Positions 21,728-33,839 of a DNA stretch of 64,000 nt are shown here, piece after piece. The notes below the pieces were generated by a model that worked only from the letters and a program-made list of their open reading frames with translations, was not told the DNA's origin and made no database searches. Positions within the stretch are counted from its first letter, which is position 1, and each line of letters opens with the position of its first letter. Location of the stretch: NCBI GenBank assembly GCA_049999765.1, contig JBNGIQ010009380.1:1-64000 (forward strand), written 5' to 3'. The translations under genes and the position numbers were made by a program. This stretch comes from Phaeoceros laevis (taxonomy: Eukaryota > Anthocerotophyta > Anthocerotopsida > Notothyladales).

Positions 21728-23548
21728 TCACTCACTACCTTCGTCTCTTTTCCTGCGTCTCCAGGATCTATTAGAAACATGTCTGTGTCCAGCACGTTCG
21801 TTGCCCCGTCGTTCATCACAAAGCTTCCTACTTCTGTGCTCTGGCCTGGCTGAGTCACAACGTTGCCCACCGTCCCACCTACTATATTCGTCAATGACAG
21901 TGACGCCATGATCTATATGAGGACCATGTCCTATCTTCTTGGACACACTCTTGCCTTCGACCGGATGAGCTTTCTGCTTGCATTCCAAGCTAGAGTGCTT
22001 CGAGCTTCTCTTGTCACAAGCCCCATCAGGGCTAGGGTCGTCCGCATCCCTCCCGCGTCTGCTCACCTGACGTCTGTGCGAGTCCTTGTGCCTTGAGCTT
22101 CTGATATAACCACTGTCATCCGAACTGCTGGTGACACTGGAAGAATCTAGGATCTTCTGTTTTTTTCCGTTTGGCTTTCTGCCCATCTGGCCGTCGCCAC
22201 TAGCATCCATACTGTCACTGTTCTCATAGTCCCTGGACTCGTGATCCTGCTTCCAGTCCTCTGGCTTTCTCTTCCTCTGAACACGATCCCTGGTGTCTGT
22301 GGCCTTCAACAGGTTACTTGCATATCTTGCATAGTCCTCATCAACCTGACCGGACCTGCTTGTGCCATCAGAGTCACTACCCGACAAGCTAGCCTTCCAC
22401 CTCTGCTTTCCCCTAAGAGCTTTATCATATTCTTTTCTACTGCTGTCTCTCCAACGCTCCTGTGTCCTCACAGTACGACCACCAGGTCCATTCCTTTTGG
22501 CGTTATGCCGCTTCTTACCATCTCTCTCGGTATCGCTTGACCCAGAACTGGCTGATTCCTGTTTTGTCCGTCTCCTCTTCTTCGACAGCTCTACATCGGC
22601 ATGTTTCCCTTCCGGCTTCCTCTTTACCTTCCTCATCCCTTGACGCTTTTCCCGCTTCTTCCTGTGGTCACTGGACACAATGGTTAGCACATCGGGAACA
22701 GCAGATCCTCCCAGAAAGCCTCCATACTCGTCAAAAATGTCGGTGGGGATGATCTGCTGGTTTGGGTCATCCGGCCCAAACCCACCCCTAGCAGGACTAA
22801 GACCGCCTGGAAGTTGCTTGAGCTCCCATTTCAGGGGTTCGGTGCCCGTTTGAGCCATAATTACATTCAGGGGATCATCACGAGCCAGACGGGCTTCGTC
22901 ACACGGCATAATGGAATCCTTCATGGGGCACTCTCTGTCTCCACTTTGGTGTCCAAATGCACCACACCTCGCACACTTCACATTCCGGATCTCGACACCG
23001 AATGGTTTGACCCTTCCTGGAGCCCCTGTATCCATCCTTGGCGCATTTTTCAACACATCAAACTCCTCTTCAGTGGCCACTGACATCCCAAACACATCTT
23101 TCACCCTTCGCCTCTTGCTGGAACCGGAAGTCTCCGCTGCCGCGCCATCCCCTTGTCCGGAGCTCTGCGGCGCAGGTTGTAGCAGTCCTAATTTCTTCCT
23201 TTCGTCTGCAATCTCCGCTGCTCTGGCACTCTCTGCATTGTAACCTGGCGGACGCATGTACATAAAGCTCACAGCCTGCATGACTTCTACCTTCTCCTTC
23301 TGCTTCTTTGACAGAACCGCAGTCTGCTGGAAGAACTCCTGCTCCTGTGCAAATTCTTTGGTGACTTCCAACTTCCTCCTGTCCTGGTTGGCATGCGTCT
23401 GCTCTGCAATCCACTTGCGGCGCTGGTTGGGATACGAGAGCGGGTGCCATGGCTTCTGATTCAGGTACGAATGGCTCCAAGCTGTGCCCGAGGTCTGCTT
23501 GTACTCCACCTCACCAGCCCTCACCTGCGGCTTCCGAGGAGGCTTCAT
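21728..23548 (-). CDS. CIR-type (CBF1-interacting corepressor) zinc-knuckle protein, single exon
   Basis: 606 aa. The N-terminus carries the CIR N-terminal domain: WHPLSYPNQRRKWIAEQTHA, LEVTKEFAQEQEFF and VSFMYMRPPGYNAES. A CCHC-like knuckle CARCGAFGHQSGDREC follows near 190-205. Then come DPLNVIMAQTGTEPLKWELK and IIPTDIFDEYGGFLGG (conserved in plant members). The C-terminal 300 residues are Ser/Lys/Arg-rich and low complexity, like an RS-type tail. Animal CIR links RBPJ/CBF1 to histone deacetylase and also associates with splicing factors; plants lack Notch, so a splicing-related nuclear role is more likely (inference). The gene downstream on the opposite side of the promoter, MHF1, ends 210 bp upstream of this start. 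Confidence 0.85.
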   Translation of the reverse strand: MKPPRKPQVRAGEVEYKQTSGTAWSHSYLNQKPWHPLSYPNQRRKWIAEQTHANQDRRKLEVTKEFAQEQEFFQQTAVLSKKQKEKVEVMQAVSFMYMRPPGYNAESARAAEIADERKKLGLLQPAPQSSGQGDGAAAETSGSSKRRRVKDVFGMSVATEEEFDVLKNAPRMDTGAPGRVKPFGVEIRNVKCARCGAFGHQSGDRECPMKDSIMPCDEARLARDDPLNVIMAQTGTEPLKWELKQLPGGLSPARGGFGPDDPNQQIIPTDIFDEYGGFLGGSAVPDVLTIVSSDHRKKREKRQGMRKVKRKPEGKHADVELSKKRRRTKQESASSGSSDTERDGKKRHNAKRNGPGGRTVRTQERWRDSSRKEYDKALRGKQRWKASLSGSDSDGTSRSGQVDEDYARYASNLLKATDTRDRVQRKRKPEDWKQDHESRDYENSDSMDASGDGQMGRKPNGKKQKILDSSSVTSSSDDSGYIRSSRHKDSHRRQVSRRGRDADDPSPDGACDKRSSKHSSLECKQKAHPVEGKSVSKKIGHGPHIDHGVTVIDEYSRWDGGQRCDSARPEHRSRKLCDERRGNERAGHRHVSNRSWRRRKRDEGSE

Positions 23549-23758
23549 CGCTGAATCGCACTCAAACGGAGAGCACCATAGAAAGATCAGAAGGAAACCC
23601 TAAGTTTACCCGTACTTTCCCTTCCGTTGGAGGCTCGTCCGCCGGTAGAGTTGTGGGCACATGAAAGCGAACTGCAAACTACTTCAGCTCGCAGCATCGC
23701 TTGTAACTCCAGAGGAAGTGGGAAGCGTGCGCCACAAGTACCCAGCGACTCGATTCTC

Positions 23759-24414
23759 TCAGTCGTCCAAAATCTCAATTCTGTTCTTAGCACTTGCTCC
23801 AGGCTTCTTTCGCTTCTTCTCGAGCTGCTGTTGCTCCTTACTTCTTGCAAGGTCTTGAGCAAGTCCTCTCAAACGCTCTGCAATGCTGTCGTTCCTCCTA
23901 GCTGCCAAGTAACGTTGAAAACTGTTGACCACGCTGAGTCAGACCATTCTTTGCAAAACAAGAACGCAATTCGAGTGCCGGTCTAACCTGTCAGAATCAC
24001 ATCTTCCGCATGCACAATCTTCCTGCTTGCGTGGTGCGCGAACATCTCGAGCTCTCTACCCACCTGCTCTGCAATCCGAACGCCACTTCAAAGCTCCGAT
24101 GGATTCAGGTGGAAAAAGGGAGAGTGGAACGCAAACACCGTGTAGCCAGAAACTCACGAGCATAGTTGAAGGTGAGGTCGCCCAAGGCCGACATGACAGG
24201 CTGGGAGACCTCCATTAAATGCTTTTGAGCTGCAGCAACGTTCCAGTAGGGTCGTTAGAGCTCGAGCACCCGAATCCAGCAACGTAGCAACGAGAGAGGA
24301 GGAATTGCCTTCTGCTTCGGCAACTGCAATTGTTGACAGGCGCAGCCGATCATTCAAGCGCTGCGTTCGGGTGTGAACCTCCTGCTCATCTTCCTCCCGC
24401 GCTTCCTCGTCCAT
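23759..24414 (-). CDS. MHF1: MHF1/CENP-S histone-fold protein, 4 exons, one GC-AG intron
   Basis: Exons 24414-24309, 24229-24158, 24068-23988 and 23901-23759; 133 aa. The protein has the plant MHF1 signature RLRLSTIAVAEAE, then a histone fold: MEVSQPVMSALGDLTFNYAQ, QVGRELEMFAHHASRKIVHA, EDVILTARRNDSIAERLRGL. A basic tail KKRKKPGASAKNRIEILDD ends it. MHF1 pairs with MHF2 to form a DNA-binding tetramer that recruits FANCM at stalled forks and limits meiotic crossovers in plants; the same pair is CENP-S/CENP-X at kinetochores. Intron 1 (24308-24230, 79 bp) starts GC: only the junction AAG|GCAATT gives the conserved AEAEA reading; the nearby GT sites give the wrong phase or introns of about 40 bp. 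It is divergent to the Whirly gene. Confidence 0.9.
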
Positions 24415-24551
24415 TGCAGTACGCGCTGAAGAGTTGACGTTGTGTACAGAGATTTGAACTAGACTCTAAGCGCACGGAAACCTTTTTTACTAGGGCCGGC
24501 ACGATTTTAAGGGTGCCGAACTGAGAGTGGTAGACTCTGCAGGGGCCGAGG
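24415..24551. promoter_or_regulatory. Putative bidirectional promoter MHF1 / WHY
   Basis: Only 137 bp separate the MHF1 start codon (minus) from the first plausible Whirly ATG (plus). No other gene fits between, so the two must share upstream sequence. No obvious TATA box; gagatttgaa and ggaaaccttttttac are the only notable motifs. If Whirly starts at 24828 instead, the shared region is 413 bp. Confidence 0.4.
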
Positions 24552-26328
24552 ATGCACTCACTTGGAGCTGCCTTCAGGCTGCGGTTGGCATCCCCTTGCA
24601 GGTTGATGATCATTGGTGACACCTGCTTGCTGTGCTCTGGGATAGTTCCCTTTGCCACGGCCCGACCAGCCTCTACTGTTGTAAGGGTCATCTAAAGGAT
24701 TGTTTCGTATTCACCTTGTACTTTCTGTCCAATTCTTCGCAGTCTCAACGGAGAGTGCTGCAAGTTCCGTGAAGCAAGCTTTGCACAGCGCCTTCGACTT
24801 CCGAAAAAAGTTGCTCAAGTCCAGTGCATGGTGTCCACTGCGAAGCCCACGGTTCCTGTCGTGTCACAACATCAAAATGGTATGTACCTCAACCTTTCGT
24901 TGCTTGCTTGCTGGAACATGAAGAGATGGTAGACTATTTCCCCAGCAATTGTTGTAGTGATGTGTGATACATTGCTGCTTCGGTAGGTGACCGTAAGGTT
25001 TATGTCGATCACACATTCTACAAGACGAAGTCTGCACTGAGCATGAAGCCTATGAAGCCAACCTTCAGACTCATTGACGTAAGTGCTGTGCCTGTTCTCC
25101 GTACTAGTTCTTTTTCTAGTTCTCAGGAACTTATAAGAACCTTCAAGACCTTTTCCAGAATGGTGGTGCAGCTATTCAGAAAGAAGGGTGTATGTTCTTG
25201 GAGTTTGCAAACGCATTAGGACCACGGCAGTATGACTGGAACAAGAAGGGGGTAAGGAGTCTATCTAGCTGCAGCCTCACTTTCTTGACACTTTTTTATT
25301 CTTCTGAGGTTTTAATGGAAAATTGTGCACCTTGGCCCATGAATAAGTGGTCAATTCAGCTTATGGTATGCACCGGCGTTATGCACCTCAAGCTGAGATT
25401 GACAGGCTGCATCTATTATTTGCCAACGCATGCTTTCCTCCTTTTGGCGTTTTCACCGTGATCTTTTTGTCTTCTGCTTATTCAGATATTTGCCCTCTCA
25501 GTGGGAGAAATTGGAACAATCATCGGTCTGCAACCAGGGGATAGCTTTGAATTTTACCATGATCCTTCCATGGGGAAAAGGTCTCCATCAGCACTAGTTT
25601 GAAGAAATTGTAATGCTTGACAGTTCCAAATGGCTTCTGCGTCGATGAAGGACCTCCTTACTAAGCAGGTGTTGAATTCCCGTTTGCAGTGATCAAGGGA
25701 AGGTGAGGAAATCCCTAAGGATAGAGTCAATGGCTGATAAGCAAGGTTTTTTTTTCAATCTCAGTAAGTCTATGCTTACACACTCGATAGTCACACGGAT
25801 ACTGTCTTGAGTTATATTGGAACTTGAAGGGTCACGAGGTACTTTATGCAATTGACCTTTCTCGAGAAGGAACTTCGGTCATTCATGGATTAGAATCGTG
25901 CACAGCTTGCAATATTGTATATTTTTCCTGCCTCTAACAAATTTTAGGGTCGCTTGCAGCTGTGGCTAATAAGGGTGAAAACCTGGAGGATCGCTACAAT
26001 ATGCCGATCTCGAAGTCTGAATATTTTGTAATGCGTGCTCTTCTCAATGTATGATCAGGACCGGTTTTTGAGTTGCTGACTGTTCCCCAAATATCTGCTC
26101 CAGTCAAAGGATATGAAGTGCATTATGTTGCATGGCTGTTAAGACTACGCATTTCCTTTTCCGTTGATTATGCCTCCTAATCTCACTTGTCTTAACACAT
26201 TGCAGTATATACTTCCTGTTTTGATTGGATGGCATGCGGCTGCTGATCCATCCTTAGTTGAGGGCTTGATGGAGTCACCAACACCGGAAGGAATTGTCAC
26301 GAGTGCAGCTAAAGAATGGGGAAGATGA
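24552..26328 (+). CDS. WHY: Whirly single-stranded-DNA-binding protein, 8 exons
   Basis: Exons 3-8 are firm: 24987-25078, 25159-25251, 25486-25580, 25690-25763, 25948-26048 and 26206-26328. They read RKVYVDHTFYKTKSALSMKP, GCMFLEFANALGPRQYDWNK, IFALSVGEIGTIIGLQPGDS, FEFYHDPSMGK, GKVRKSLRIESMADKQGFFF, MPISKSEYFVMRALLN and YILPVLIGWHAAADP, the full Whirly fold. Exon 2 ends at 24879. Its start and exon 1 are less sure. ATG 24552-24680 joined at 24765 gives a 273-aa protein with an Arg/Ser-rich organelle presequence; a later ATG at 24828 would give none. Whirlies are plant-specific, form 24-mers in plastids or mitochondria, and suppress illegitimate repair in organelle DNA. The assembly motif, usually KGKAALS, is KTKSALS here. 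Confidence 0.88.
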
Positions 26329-27526
26329 TGTCACCTCCAGAGCACTGATGGCAGCAGCTGGTGGTCCCTCTGGCCAGTGATCAGGTTGATGGACTGTAGC
26401 CGCGTCTTTTGAAGCTGTCTTGTGAAGCTGTCTTGTGAAGCTGGAGAGCGGCGGGTCCTCGCAATCAATCGATCACTCCATAGAGTCCATAGGTGAAACA
26501 ATATGTTCGGCAGCTGGATCATAAGACTGGGATCTCAACAATGGCCCTGCCGTCCGTCCGGTTTAGTAGTAGACAGGGAAATTTTCTGGCTATTGGAATC
26601 CAGGCAAGACTGTCCGTCTTTATCTTAACCCCGAAGGGTCCAGCGTGTTGCTGGCCCCTTATTCCCGTTGAGAAAGTAATGGGTCCGCCTTGGTTCCATG
26701 CGATCCCTCCCTGCCCAAATCCAGGTTAGTGAGGGCCCGGGAACCTGGCCTACNNNNNNNNNNNNNNNNNNNNNNNNNNNNNNNNNNNNNNNNNNNNNNN
26801 NNNNNNNNNNNNNNNNNNNNNNNNNNNNNNNNNNNNNNNNNNNNNNNNNNNNNGAAAGACCCCGTTCCAACGCATTTCTGTAATAAGGTTTATCCTAATT
26901 ATACTCAAATAATTTTATAATTTAAACATCATTAAACAGGAAATTTCATGGCGGTCATTTTGGTATAACCTTTTGTTTCTTTGAATATGGGGAACAGAGT
27001 CGTGGTGAAACGTGGTGGGTGACTTGGATCCCGTTTAGGCTATTTGGTCCTTTAGGGGTTAAAGCGACAAGTCCGCTCTTTGGCCGCATAACATATTTTT
27101 CGGAAAAATACTTAATACAGAATTCCTAAAAGATGTACCTCACTGTTGCTAGAACCTATCTATGCAATCGGCAAACAGAACATCCAAGTAAAATTGAGAA
27201 ACCCTTAGCGATGAGATTCCGCTACTCCCTATGCTGTGTAACGCAGACAGAGGGCTCAAGGCTCGAGAGCCTGCTCATCCACCATTCCCTTCACTACGCT
27301 TCAGGCTCTCCTTTTCGGAAGGCACTCGCTAACCTGTTAGAATAGCACAGAGTTAGAATAGCATAAAGGTATCAAAATGGCTGGCAAGTTCGAACAGTTT
27401 CAGAATGCTGCATATTACCAATTGTTAGCTTGGACAGCGCTTTCAAAAACCTCGGTTCATGGGGCTTCCAGCATATTACAGGACAGAGATAAGGTCCGAC
27501 GCACTTAAAACCTTCTCTGAACATGC
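26329..27526. other. Intergenic with a 100-N gap
   Basis: Ns at 26754-26853. The unit gaagctgtcttgtgaagctgtcttgtgaagctg near 26410-26442 is a small tandem repeat. No gene seen; AT-rich after the gap. Confidence 0.6.
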
Positions 27527-30500
27527 TCAACATCGAGGAGCTTTTCTAATCTCCAAAATATCTTTGCGGGGGTCGGCCCTTTCTACCAACACAAAGAAAC
27601 TTTGACCCACGGCTGCACTTCCAACTGCTGGCATATGACATTGAATCCCAACCTGTGCAATTCACCACATCCACGGTTAGATTCCGGAACTGGTGTATAT
27701 ACCAGAGTCTTGAAGCAGAAAAAGGAACGAGGTGGGTTCAGCAACAACCTTCAGTAGTAATACCAGCGGATCGTCTTTACCGATACGCAACACCAGTGCC
27801 TCATGTCGGGTATGTCTGGGCAGCCTCCGCAAATATTCTAGTGTCCAGTACCTTCTTGCAGCATTTTGCAAGCGCTTGGCTTCTTTGATGCTAATGTTTG
27901 ACATAGCCATGGCTGCTTCTATCTGAGCGCCTTTAAAAGGAGGACTCTCTTCCCTCAAGGCAGCTTTGATCTGCAAGAACAATCATTCGGACCTGAGCTG
28001 CTTCTCCAGGAGAAGCAATTTAACTTGACCCAAGCAGTACTTAAGTTGCAGAGTCCCAGGGACTGACCTGATAATGTGCCATGAGATCGCCGAAGCGGCG
28101 AATAGGAGAAGTCACCTGGACATAGCCAGGAAGACCCAGGGATGAGTGTGGTACTCGCTTACTGTAGCTCACCTCAGCTCGACCCAAGAACCGGATTAAG
28201 GCCATTGCTCGACAGGGCCCCTCAGGTACTCCTTCAAGTTCTTCCTTGGGGATTTCCCGTGCTGCCTGCCCTCGGTATGGCAGAGGCAGCCCATGTTTGT
28301 CTCCAAAGGCAGAGGCAATCTCCCCACATAGGATCATCATCTCAGTCACGAGCCGGTATGCTGGAATATTCTGGTCCAGCATAGAGATATGAATGACGGG
28401 TTCAGGCTTGTCTGCATCTGTCACCTTGACTATTACATCAGGCATGTCCACATCTACAGAACCCTGCAGAAGCAGTAAGGCCACGTTAGCTGTAGAGAGC
28501 CCCGTGCAATCAAAGGTTTGTTGAACACTCATCAACTCTTTGAGAAGCATACATGTAACTTCCTCCATCTGCTACGAACTGTGGCAGCTTCTGCAAGCAG
28601 GTACAGCTCTTTTTCTTCATCAACACTCAATGATAGCAGCTCCGTCACATGGTCGTATGACATTTTATACGTAGGGCATATAATCGAATTCATTACGTCA
28701 TACTCTGCGACACTAATATGCCAACCATCATATGTTAAACAAAAAAGACTTCGGGAACCAAGAACAAGACTACATAGCAAAGACAATGCTTAAGACATAC
28801 CTCCCATCATCCCGAAGCACGATGCTGAAGGTCAGTGCACAGCATTCTTGTCCTTGCACAAGACTGAAGGAGCCCGCTGCGAGATACATAGGGAACATAG
28901 GGATTGTTTCTGTTGGAAGATAGATTGATGTAGATCTGTATCTAGCCTCCCTGTCATAAAGAAAGAATAAGCATAAGTTGCTTCTGTCCATAATGCTAGC
29001 AAGTTCGAGCGTCAAGAGTAATAGAACTTATCAGACTGGAGGACAGACTTAGTAAGTGGGTGGTCGTAAGAAACCCATCGCGTTGGGTCGGCAACATGTA
29101 TCCACACTTTTAAGCTGCCATCTGGCAACCTCATTGCACTCAGCCCGTCATCTATCTGCAGCAGAATGAGAAAGAACCCAAAACATCAGAGGCGGCCAGA
29201 TCAGACCTGTATCATAATGAACCCATGTCAAGACCGCTGCAGGGGGAGTACCTCCACTGTATCCTCAGAGTCGATTGTATAGACTTTCAAATGCCTAAGG
29301 TCAACTCGGCTAGCCTGTATAGCACCAAGCCAATGCATTAAGTACCATAAATCCTTGAAGGGACTGGTCTCTGTAGTAATTAGGTCTGAGACGGTAAAGC
29401 CTTTAAATTCCCAGGCTCATCGAGTGCATGCAGGCAGTCAGGTTTAAGATCCAGAAAGGGCACTGATATGCGAGCTTACCACATCTGGATCCGGAGTGTT
29501 GTCCGCACTAATTGCTTGAGCAGCTGCAATGAGCTGGTCTGAGAATTCCACTCGAGTGAGTCCTTTCAGGAGCTCAAGATTCACGTGTACGGGAAATATA
29601 CCCATGCCCACCAGTAGATCTATTGCAGCTGTGTAGCTTCGAGGCATTTCCACCGCTGTCAGAACCTGATCGACATATGCTGTCAGCTTGTGATGGACCC
29701 TACAAGCAGAGGATCTGTACGTTCACTGCAGACAGGTGAGAACACTTGCCGGCATTCACATATTAAGCAGGTCACAGAATAGGCCTGTTCTTACCTCCTC
29801 AGCCATCCTTTTTTGGGAGCTAGAAAGGGTGGTCTTCTCCAAAGCGAAGGACTCCAAGGCTGATGTATACGACCGGAATCTTTGATTCGTATCCCACATA
29901 CTAGGGCATATCTTGCAATGCAGTGGCTGCTCCAGCACTGTCTTGATTGACGTGACATATTTCTGAAATTCAAGCTTCTGAGCTTCTTCTACAAGCTTTT
30001 GCTCCATCAATTCACCAACCTGGAAAGCAGAACGAATAGAACAAATCTCAACACAACATGCCAATGATATGCAGAGGACATGTACAATTCCAAGAACGGC
30101 ATACCATCAACAGCTTAATGTAAGAAAACCACTTACTTCTGAAGATGTTCGAGGTTCATAAATTGAAGGATGCCCTTTCTGTTTGCACCTGAAGTATAGT
30201 TGAGCTGAAGATAGCATGCGGTGGGCTGCATAGCATTCTACCGGGTTCGCTTGGACATAGAGAATCTATCAGTGACTTTCACATGTCAATGTTTCGCCTT
30301 GAGCTTCCTAGAAGCACAATAGAATAATGAAGCTGTGAAGGATATGTACCTTAGCAAGGTCTGTCACAGAAACAGTCACGTCCTGCTCCAAAACCTCCTC
30401 CCATGCCATTTCGAGAAGTGAAAGATCCTGCAAACCCCTTTGCGAAAATTACCCCACCATCCTGGAGGATCGATCTTGTGAACAAAACTAGAGCAACATT

Positions 30501-31785
30501 CTTCCAAACACGTGAAACCAGACATCCAAGGTCGAACCAATGGTGACTAATAATCCTCACCACCAACCCTTGGACTTCATCGACAAAATTGCAGATCGCA
30601 GTTGGTTCAAAATCTTCCACACCAGGCACCACATATGTTATCTGCTGTGGTTTTACAGAGAATGTATTCCCAAACTGATTGAAACATAACATCAAGACCA
30701 TCAGATTGGCTCTTCAGACATCTGAAGAATCCAAATCCCAACTGGTACCAGTTCCAGGCAGCTTTAATTCCAAATTAACGAACATGCTGTCAGCACATTC
30801 CAGTATCACTTGCACAACTAGTAGGTCCCTGCACCTACACTGAGAAAATACACTTGGCTGCTACACTGATGGTCAAAATCCAAACCAAACAAGGGATCTT
30901 GCTGTTTTAGAGTAGGGTACTTTCAAGTTCAAGTAAGTCCAAAAGACCTGATCTTCGGCTATCCAATTTTTCTTCCCGTCTCGCCGTTGCACAACTGCTA
31001 AAAAAGTTTTCCCTGGCTCCTTATCAACTTCCATTAGCGCTCCTTGTTTCAAAACGCCTGATGAATTCGTTTCAGTGGATGCTTGATCCACAACCGCCAT
31101 TCTGATAACCCTTGACAGACCTCATGCCTTAGAACAAAAAGACCACGATAGAGACTGCAGATGATGTATGCGCCATTCGGCTTAATCAGGATACTGATGT
31201 CCACGAGTCTGGCAACAAACACGAACACACCTACCTTCGGATTGACCTTCTACCTCGAAAAGGCTCCACGTGAGGACGGCCAATCCTTGATAAGTCTGTG
31301 ATGAATTGAGTGACCTGCCTCCCTCGATGATCCACCGGACATACAACGGAGAAGAAGCACAAAGCTGAACTTCCAATCCTTCTCCTGCTGAGACCTGTTT
31401 TAAATGTTTCAAAATCGGCATGAAGCCCCCCATGCCCAGACCATAATCTGCGAATTGCAGAGCGGAATACGGATTTTGGCCCAACAGACATTCCACCGAT
31501 TCTTCCATAATTAGCTGGCAGACACATCCCTAGACCATCTGATATCAATGCAGCAGATGCACAGTTTAAGCTCCTGTAGAGAAGGTTGCGCCCTCCTGAG
31601 CACAGACGCCTACCATTGGACGGGGCTTCTTGAAACCTTGCGGAAGCCCTGAATTGGCTTCTACACAATGCTTTTCCAACTCTGAGCATTGTGCTGCAGT
31701 CCTCAAGCAGACTGCCAGAACATCCCATTCCAGAGAGTGTGGGTGGCTTGCAAACACCCTGGCTCGTCAACATGGCATCAGGCAT
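27527..31785 (-). CDS. RNR1: Organellar exoribonuclease II (RNR1-type), 14 exons
   Basis: Exons 31785-31235, 31101-30948, 30674-30561, 30427-30350, 30265-30137, 30019-29795, 29665-29480, 29314-29252, 29155-29049, 28950-28801, 28712-28553, 28463-28068, 27970-27703 and 27624-27527; all phases agree, 892 aa. The first ~180 residues are Ser/Arg-rich and fit a targeting peptide (a second start, MLRVGKALCRSQF, is at 31689). Then come FLAVVQRRDGKKNW, VKPQQITYVVPGV, MGIFPVHVNLELLKG and the RNB catalytic block VYTIDSEDTVEIDDGLSA, whose Asp pair and Glu match plant RNR1. It continues with STSIYLPTETIPMFP, RLVTEMMILCGEIASAFGD, LPLPYRGQ and PGYVQVTSPIRRFGDLMAHY, and an S1-like C-terminus. RNR1 is a 3'-5' exonuclease that matures plastid rRNA and trims mitochondrial transcripts. 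It is longer than seed-plant RNR1 because of the N-terminus. Confidence 0.93.
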
Positions 31786-32236
31786 CCTAACTGGGGTGCC
31801 GTTTATGTTTCCATGGACTCGTACATTGGAGCGGATTACAGCATTTCATGACATCCTGTGTCTGGACCTGGACTTCGCAGGCCGGTAGGCATTGCTCGTA
31901 TAGCATCCTCATCACAAACGTCATCAGTTGACGTTCCGCAGGAAGCTCTCATCAGAGACGCAGCACACTAGCGTTGCTGAACACAGTCTATCGATACTCG
32001 ATAACCCTAGCGGTAGAGTGAGTTCAATTAATTACCAGGAGCAGAGTCATGACACTATTACTTTAAGGCTTGTCGTTTGAGGGGCATTACATTCATCGGA
32101 CAGAGTCAACAGACTCACATCGAAGAAGTACTGCTGCACATGCAATTGCCGGCTATATTACGAGGCGCTGAAAGTCACAGCGTTTTGCAAAAAGGGGCAT
32201 TCGAACTTGAACGAATGCCTGGATGCGGAATCACAC

Positions 32237-33839
32237 TCATTCAAAATGCAAGGCTCCAACATCAGGTGCGGAAATAACACCCGAGATCTTTCCTTGTTCT
32301 TCTGCAACTAAGATGGTTCTGCCTGCTTTCCCAGCTCCACTGCCGTCGTCTTCAAGGCCCCTTTTCCTAGTTGGTATCACTTTCAGTAGGGCCTTTTTCC
32401 AGTCTCTCAATTCCAGGTAGCTTAACATGATCTCGACAACTTGGTTCACAGTGAGAACCTGCAGGATTGTCTATCACAACTCAGAATTCACACTACGTGG
32501 CTTGATTCCCATGGACTGATATGTGCCTGCGGTGACCACTAAATAGAAGTATTCCAAACCTGAGAGCTCAACATCTTCAAGTGATCACCAATGGGAAGCT
32601 TTGCTGTTGCAATTCCCTGCCTCTCGGCCTTCTCCAAAGTTGTTCCCTTCCACCTGACATTTTCCCCTTTCAGCACCTTTAAGAGTGAGCCTTTGCCAAA
32701 GCATAAAAATATCCAAGAGCTCGGAAGCAGCAGGCATCAATTGACTAAAAGTTTCAGAAAGATGGTCACCTGTTTCTGTCCACAAGCCCTCCAATAACAT
32801 AAATCTTGGATTCATCAAGAGTCTCCAGAACATGATCTGAGTCTGCTGTCAGATACACGAGATCTCCTTTCCTTTCTGAAAACACTTCGAGGTAGGACTT
32901 TTCCTCCTTGTGGATAAGCCAGTTATTGAAGCCCGAAACCCTTTCGAGCTGCACTCTTATATCGCCTGTACAACCCGTCAAAGATAGCCGTGTAGGGCAC
33001 CCAGACCTAGAGTTGGCTGAATATGAATACATGACCTGGCAGAACACTGTTACCAACCATAAGGACCAAAATTGCTTAGGGTGCTAACATACATGTTATA
33101 AGCAGAAACCAAGTGCAAATCACAAGCAGAAACCAAGTGCAAATCACAAACAGAAACTCCACATGAATCTGCCAACAGACGGAGTTTTACGCACCTGCTG
33201 GACAAGACTCGTGATTTCGTTAGGCTTCATAAGGTCACAAAACTCAAGGTCCAGAACTAGATTCTGGCCTGTGTGCATTGCCTGCCTCAATTTTTCCTTG
33301 CGCTCATTATCCTCAGACTTCCGTGAAGCCCTTGAAGCCAACCTCTCCTGCCATGCTTTCTCCCTGTCTTCCTCGGAGAGAGACGCTTGTTTGGCGCGCC
33401 ATTCCTCCCGCTTCTGTGCTGTCTGCTGGTGTCTCCTTTCTTTCTCGAAAGCTTTCCTCTGCAATTTCCTTTCCCGGAATTTCTCCATCTTCAATAGATT
33501 TTTCTGAGCATTCTTTGAAAGAGTCTGAGGTGCTGCAGCTGCAGCCTCATCCACCTTCCCATTCCCGTTCACCACGTCCTGCCTATCCGCATCGTCATCC
33601 TCATCCGCCTCCCCATCGCCGTTGGCTCCGTCCCGCCTATCCTGACCCACAGCTTGCCCACAGCTGGAGGAAACCTCTCTTTGGACGGCCCCGTTGGCAT
33701 CACCTCGCTCCTCGTGAGCATTGCAGGTTACAGCTAGCTTGACTTCCGCACCACCTTGCTCACCATGCACCTCATCCATCTCAACCGACTCCCTCCAGCT
33801 CGGCAGCGTCAACTCAGGCAGCTCTCGTAACAACGCCAC
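32237..33839 (-). CDS. TRM10: tRNA (guanine9-N1)-methyltransferase TRM10, 4 exons
   Basis: Exons 33839-33195, 33035-32770, 32653-32560 and 32458-32237; 408 aa. An acidic N-terminal extension rich in Asp/Gly/Asn repeats precedes the basic helix NAQKNLLKMEKFRERKLQRK. The SPOUT-fold core reads QNLVLDLEFCDLMKPNEITS, VMYSYSANSRSGCPTRLSLT, DLVYLTADSDHVLETLDESK, IYVIGGLVDRNRWKG, GIATAKLPIGDHLKM and VLTVNQVVEIMLSYLELRDW followed by a basic tail. TRM10 uses S-adenosylmethionine to methylate N1 of G9 in tRNA in the nucleus or cytosol. The start lies 181 bp from the divergent VMA21 gene; the 3' end is 452 bp upstream of the RNR1 start on the same strand. Confidence 0.94.
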
